Shown here piece after piece: positions 24,300 to 27,013 of a stretch of DNA of 27,013 nt; position 1 is the first letter of the stretch, and every line of letters begins with the position of its first letter. Below the pieces are notes generated by a model. The model was not told where the DNA came from. It did not search any database and saw only the letters and a program-made list of their open reading frames with translations. Where the stretch lies: positions 1 through 27,013 of the forward strand of contig JAEOSY010000187.1 of the NCBI GenBank assembly GCA_016840125.1, in the 5' to 3' direction. The DNA comes from Candidatus Helarchaeota archaeon. GTDB lineage: Archaea; Asgardarchaeota; Lokiarchaeia; Helarchaeales; HEL-GB-A. The position numbers were made by a program, and so were the translations under genes.

Positions 24300-25733
24300 T
24301 CAAAATTTTTCAAAGAACGACTTAAATAAATTTAATACTCCTCTTATATTATTCATTAATTCTTGTCCAGATTTTAATTTTCGGAGTCGTTTTAAAATCG
24401 TTCGTGGTCTTAAGTAAAATTCAAAATACGCCCTTTTTAAAAGTTTAATAAGCTCTTCTCGGTCATATTCCTTTGTTTCAAATACCAATCTTGGCAGATC
24501 TTTAATATTGCCTAAAATAAATTCTCTCCAGTAATCTGTTTTAAAAACCCCCTCTTTTAGAGCATCTTCATAAATCGGGGTTCCCGGCCCAGGAGTGGTT
24601 ATTGTAAACAGAGCAAAATCAGTATTCAACTTCTTTGCAAATTTAATACTGTCTTGGATCGTTCCTAATGTTTCTCCGGGAGAACCGATCATGAAATACG
24701 TTAAGGTCTCAATATCCGCTGCTTTCGTCCATTTAACTGCATTTTCTATTTGATGAAGAGTCGTTTTTTTATTTAATAAGTTTAATACTCGTTGATTACC
24801 TGATTCTATTCCATAGTGAATCCTTTGGCAACCCGCTAACTTCAATAACTTAAGTAGCCCTTTTGTTACACGATCGACTCGGGTTCTGCATTCCCAAATT
24901 ATATCCAAATTTCTTTTAATTATTTCTTTACAAACTCTAGCGGCATGTTTCATGTTCATTGTAAATGTTGAGTCTTGGAAAAAGAACTCATTTATTCCAA
25001 AATCATTTATTACCAATTCTAATTCGTCTACTACATTTTCCGGACTTCGCAATCGTAACGGACCTTGCTCTAAACAATAGGTACAATGAAATGGACAACC
25101 TCTACTCCCTAGAATTGTTGTGAAGTTTCCTTTCTTTGCGACAACCGAATAATATTTATCCAATGGCATTAGATGCCGTGCTGGAAAAGGAATTTCATCC
25201 AAATTCTTAATTAAAGGGCGATTTTCATTTACCCTAACCGTTCCATTCTCCTTGTAAGATATTCCTCTAATATCTCCCAAAGAATTCCCTTTTTTTAATG
25301 TACTAGTTAATTCAACAATCGTAGCTTCGCCCTCACCCCTTACAGATGCATCGAATGAACTAGTTTCTAATAGCTCCGTAGGATATATGGCCGTATGGGG
25401 ACCACCAACAACTAAAAACGACTCGGGAAATTCCTTTTTGATTGCAGCTGCAATTTTTTTTGCAGTGTAAAAGGTAACTATGTCGGATGTTATTCCAACA
25501 ACTGAAGGTGGTGATTTTCTTAATCTTGTAAATAATCCTTTAAAATTGAGATCATCCGCATCCATATCTATATAATTAACACGGTAACCTCCTTTTTCTA
25601 AAGCTGCTGCAATGTACCCCAACCCCAAAGATGGATATTTCCTCGTATCTGCAATAATACTACAACTAAGGATCAAGCTTCCAATAATCCTTTCTAAAGG
25701 CGGATTAATAAGAGTAACTTCATTAATATCCAT
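24300..25733 (-). CDS. B12-binding-domain radical SAM enzyme (paralog B2), operon with glycosyltransferase
   Basis: 477 residues. The cobalamin-type domain has 'KYPSLGLGYIAAA', 'VGGPHTAIYP' (109-118) and 'RGEGEA' (132-137). A linker, 'KNLDEIPFPARH', leads to the radical SAM core with C213, C217 and C220 (GCPFHCTYC), 'FFQDSTFTMN' and 'GIESGN'. The C-terminal region has 'AYFEFYLRPRTILKRLRKLK' and a tail ending 'LFKSFFEKF'. It is the nearest relative within the window of the gene at 17943-19364. The stop lies directly before the start region of the GT-C-like gene, so the two are translationally close and probably act on the same product. The start ATG is at 25733. The gene diverges from the subtilase gene with 187 bases between starts; 'AAAATATAAG' upstream could be its TATA element. 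Substrate unknown. Confidence 0.85.
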   Translation of the reverse strand: MDINEVTLINPPLERIIGSLILSCSIIADTRKYPSLGLGYIAAALEKGGYRVNYIDMDADDLNFKGLFTRLRKSPPSVVGITSDIVTFYTAKKIAAAIKKEFPESFLVVGGPHTAIYPTELLETSSFDASVRGEGEATIVELTSTLKKGNSLGDIRGISYKENGTVRVNENRPLIKNLDEIPFPARHLMPLDKYYSVVAKKGNFTTILGSRGCPFHCTYCLEQGPLRLRSPENVVDELELVINDFGINEFFFQDSTFTMNMKHAARVCKEIIKRNLDIIWECRTRVDRVTKGLLKLLKLAGCQRIHYGIESGNQRVLNLLNKKTTLHQIENAVKWTKAADIETLTYFMIGSPGETLGTIQDSIKFAKKLNTDFALFTITTPGPGTPIYEDALKEGVFKTDYWREFILGNIKDLPRLVFETKEYDREELIKLLKRAYFEFYLRPRTILKRLRKLKSGQELMNNIRGVLNLFKSFFEKF

Positions 25734-25865
25734 TTATTCCACATATTAATTAATTTACAAATCTAAGTTATTCTTATATTTTAGATTAAATAAATTTTTG
25801 TGAGAGTATGGTTGTTTATTCATTCTATTCCCCTATTTTAAGAATTCGAGTAATAAAATCAAAAA

Positions 25866-25877
25866 TTATTTAATAAA
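25866..25877 (+). promoter_or_regulatory. TATA-like element of the subtilase gene
   Basis: TTATTTAATAAA lies about 45 bases before the ATG at 25921, which is a usual distance for a short-leader archaeal gene. The ribosome-binding site GGAG (25910-25913) sits seven bases before the ATG and confirms the start. Confidence 0.4.
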
Positions 25878-25920
25878 CTGAAGTGAAATAAGGATTAAGG
25901 AAAAAAAGCGGAGAAATCGT

Positions 25921-27013
25921 ATGAAATTTCGCAAATTTACTTCTTTGTTATTGATTTTTGCATTTATCTCTTTTCAGATTCCTGTTGATCTATTTTTTAA
26001 TTCTAGCATGAGAAATTTTTCCCCTGTAAATACTTACAACGAATTTAGTCCTCCTTTGTTCAATCAAGATGAAGCCCAAAAATGGAAACAAAATTTACTA
26101 CAAATAGATCAAAATTCTAATGGAATTAACGATTTTTTTGAGCAAAAGATCAGAACAGTATTTAAAAATACAAGTATGCCTGTTCCCATCGTCATTTATT
26201 TCCCCAAAGGGGATTTTAAGTCAGTTTCATCTTTATTCGTGAAATTAGGGGGCGTAATTAAATCGATATTCAAAGTTGCAATTAATGGCTTCGCTGGGAC
26301 AATCGAAATTGGTGAATTAAAGGAGTTTGTTGATAAATTAAACACAAAACAGGTTCCATTTCTTATTGAAGAGGACTGTCCAGTAGAAGCTAGTGTGTAT
26401 TATACATCCCTAAATATGAATTTACGTCCCTATGTCTGGACCAATTTATCATTTACTGGAGATGAATCCAGTTCGATTGCGATAATTGATAGCGGACTTG
26501 ATGACTCTCACAATTTCTTCACACCGGGTTATTCCGAGGGCAATTTCACTTACAAAATTGTAGGCTGGAGGGATGAGGTTAACAACCTTTCGTCTCCCTA
26601 TGATGATAGTGGTCACGGATCTCACTGTGCTGGCATTGCCGCCGGTGAAGGGTCACCCACCCTTGATGGAAATGGTAGTGTTGTTTCTACCTTTAGCTAC
26701 CGATATGATCAAACTGGGCGTTTCATCCCGGATCAAACCATTAACCTGACTGGAGCAAGATTCAATGTTACAGAAGCAGGGCTAATTGAAGTAGATTGTG
26801 AATTTAATGATTTCACTTCTGGGGCTGGTGATGTTTATGGATGGGCTTACCTCTACCATAATGAATCAATCGTGGACTCTCATGTTACTTCTGCATCGGC
26901 ATGGAGCCATACTCTTTCATATAATGCTACGAATAGTACTCTCGGAGATTACTCTTTGAGAATAACCCTTGAGTTAGATTCATTTGGTGGGTGGGTGGGT
27001 GGTCCTCATATAC
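25921..27013 (+). CDS. Secreted subtilisin-like serine protease (S8), 3' truncated
   Basis: 364 codons stay open to the window edge. Residues about 7-20 (TSLLLIFAFISFQI) form a signal peptide after MKFRK. Residues about 60-165 look like an I9-type inhibitory propeptide region ('VPIVIYFPKG', 'INGFAGTIEI'). The catalytic domain begins with 'IAIIDSGLDDSH' (catalytic D190) and 'SGHGSHCAGIAAG' (catalytic H232). After the His motif, at about residue 245, the sequence departs from the usual subtilisin course into a beta-rich segment (about 245-364: 'YDQTGRFIPDQ', 'CEFNDFTSGAGDVYGWAYLY'), an apparent inserted domain. The catalytic Ser motif (GTSMA) must lie beyond the window. The start is supported by GGAG seven bases upstream. 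Role: extracellular proteolysis, or processing of surface proteins such as the giant protein to the left (inference). Confidence 0.88.
   Translation, partial: MKFRKFTSLLLIFAFISFQIPVDLFFNSSMRNFSPVNTYNEFSPPLFNQDEAQKWKQNLLQIDQNSNGINDFFEQKIRTVFKNTSMPVPIVIYFPKGDFKSVSSLFVKLGGVIKSIFKVAINGFAGTIEIGELKEFVDKLNTKQVPFLIEEDCPVEASVYYTSLNMNLRPYVWTNLSFTGDESSSIAIIDSGLDDSHNFFTPGYSEGNFTYKIVGWRDEVNNLSSPYDDSGHGSHCAGIAAGEGSPTLDGNGSVVSTFSYRYDQTGRFIPDQTINLTGARFNVTEAGLIEVDCEFNDFTSGAGDVYGWAYLYHNESIVDSHVTSASAWSHTLSYNATNSTLGDYSLRITLELDSFGGWVGGPHI

Noticed and set aside
9204..25733. Assigning specific names such as GrsA, GrsB, HpnP or BchE to individual radical SAM genes
   Set aside because: Shared motifs are those of the whole class; subfamily placement needs a tree, so gene symbols are left empty.
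25808..25873. Small ORF of 21 codons (MVVYSFYSP...) after GTGAG upstream of the subtilase
   Set aside because: Very short, overlaps the TATA-like element of the subtilase and ends before it; a chance reading in AT-rich DNA is likelier than a leader peptide.
1..27013. tRNA, rRNA, CRISPR arrays, insertion sequences, integrases
   Set aside because: Intergenic spaces are short and none shows cloverleaf structure, regular direct repeats, transposase motifs or terminal inverted repeats.

Overview
The window looks archaeal. Several genes have TATA-like elements upstream of the start, the two clearest gene ends are followed by plain T-tracts, and several starts carry short Shine-Dalgarno matches (GGAG, GAGG, GGTGG). 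A few starts appear to be TTG or GTG. The AT-rich bulk (about one third G+C in hand-counted lines), the very large secreted beta-sandwich protein, the subtilase and the many B12-type radical SAM enzymes would suit an Asgard (Promethearchaeati) or similar AT-rich archaeal lineage. This placement is inference; no rRNA or other marker gene is present.

Left part (1-8.2 kb), cell surface. The tail of a membrane protein is followed by a 366-base intergenic region with two inverted repeats and a TATA box. Next comes a 5.5-kb gene for a secreted 1849-residue protein: a unique N-terminal region of about 900 residues, then fibronectin-III-like, CARDB-like and Ig-like modules. A membrane-anchored protein with two amidotransferase-like (DUF4350/GldG-type) extracellular domains follows. 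The tail gene and the giant gene are near 50% G+C, sharply different from everything to the right.

Right part (8.3-25.7 kb), a dense tailoring locus. It starts with a UbiA-superfamily enzyme of the polyprenyl-phosphate phosphoribosyltransferase type. Within the next 16.5 kb lie seven separate radical SAM enzymes with N-terminal B12-binding-type domains, two class I SAM methyltransferases, an EamA/DMT transporter, a 576-residue polytopic membrane protein of unknown function and a GT-C-type integral-membrane glycosyltransferase. Strands alternate and convergent neighbours are separated by 0-27 bases. The only clear multi-gene operons are radical SAM - methyltransferase - radical SAM (15784-19364, +) and radical SAM - glycosyltransferase (25733-22781, -). 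Two pairs of radical SAM genes are close paralogs.

The combination suggests a pathway that builds and chemically tailors a membrane-associated isoprenoid lipid, polyprenyl-linked sugar or surface glycolipid. A phosphoribosyl-lipid donor would come from the UbiA protein, sugar transfer from the GT-C enzyme, export from the EamA protein, and C-H methylation, cyclisation or similar chemistry from the radical SAM set. This is the best candidate for an undescribed system here, but the substrate cannot be read from the sequence.

Right edge. A secreted subtilisin-like protease starts at 25921 and is cut by the window end before its catalytic Ser. No tRNA, rRNA, CRISPR array, insertion sequence or integrase was found.
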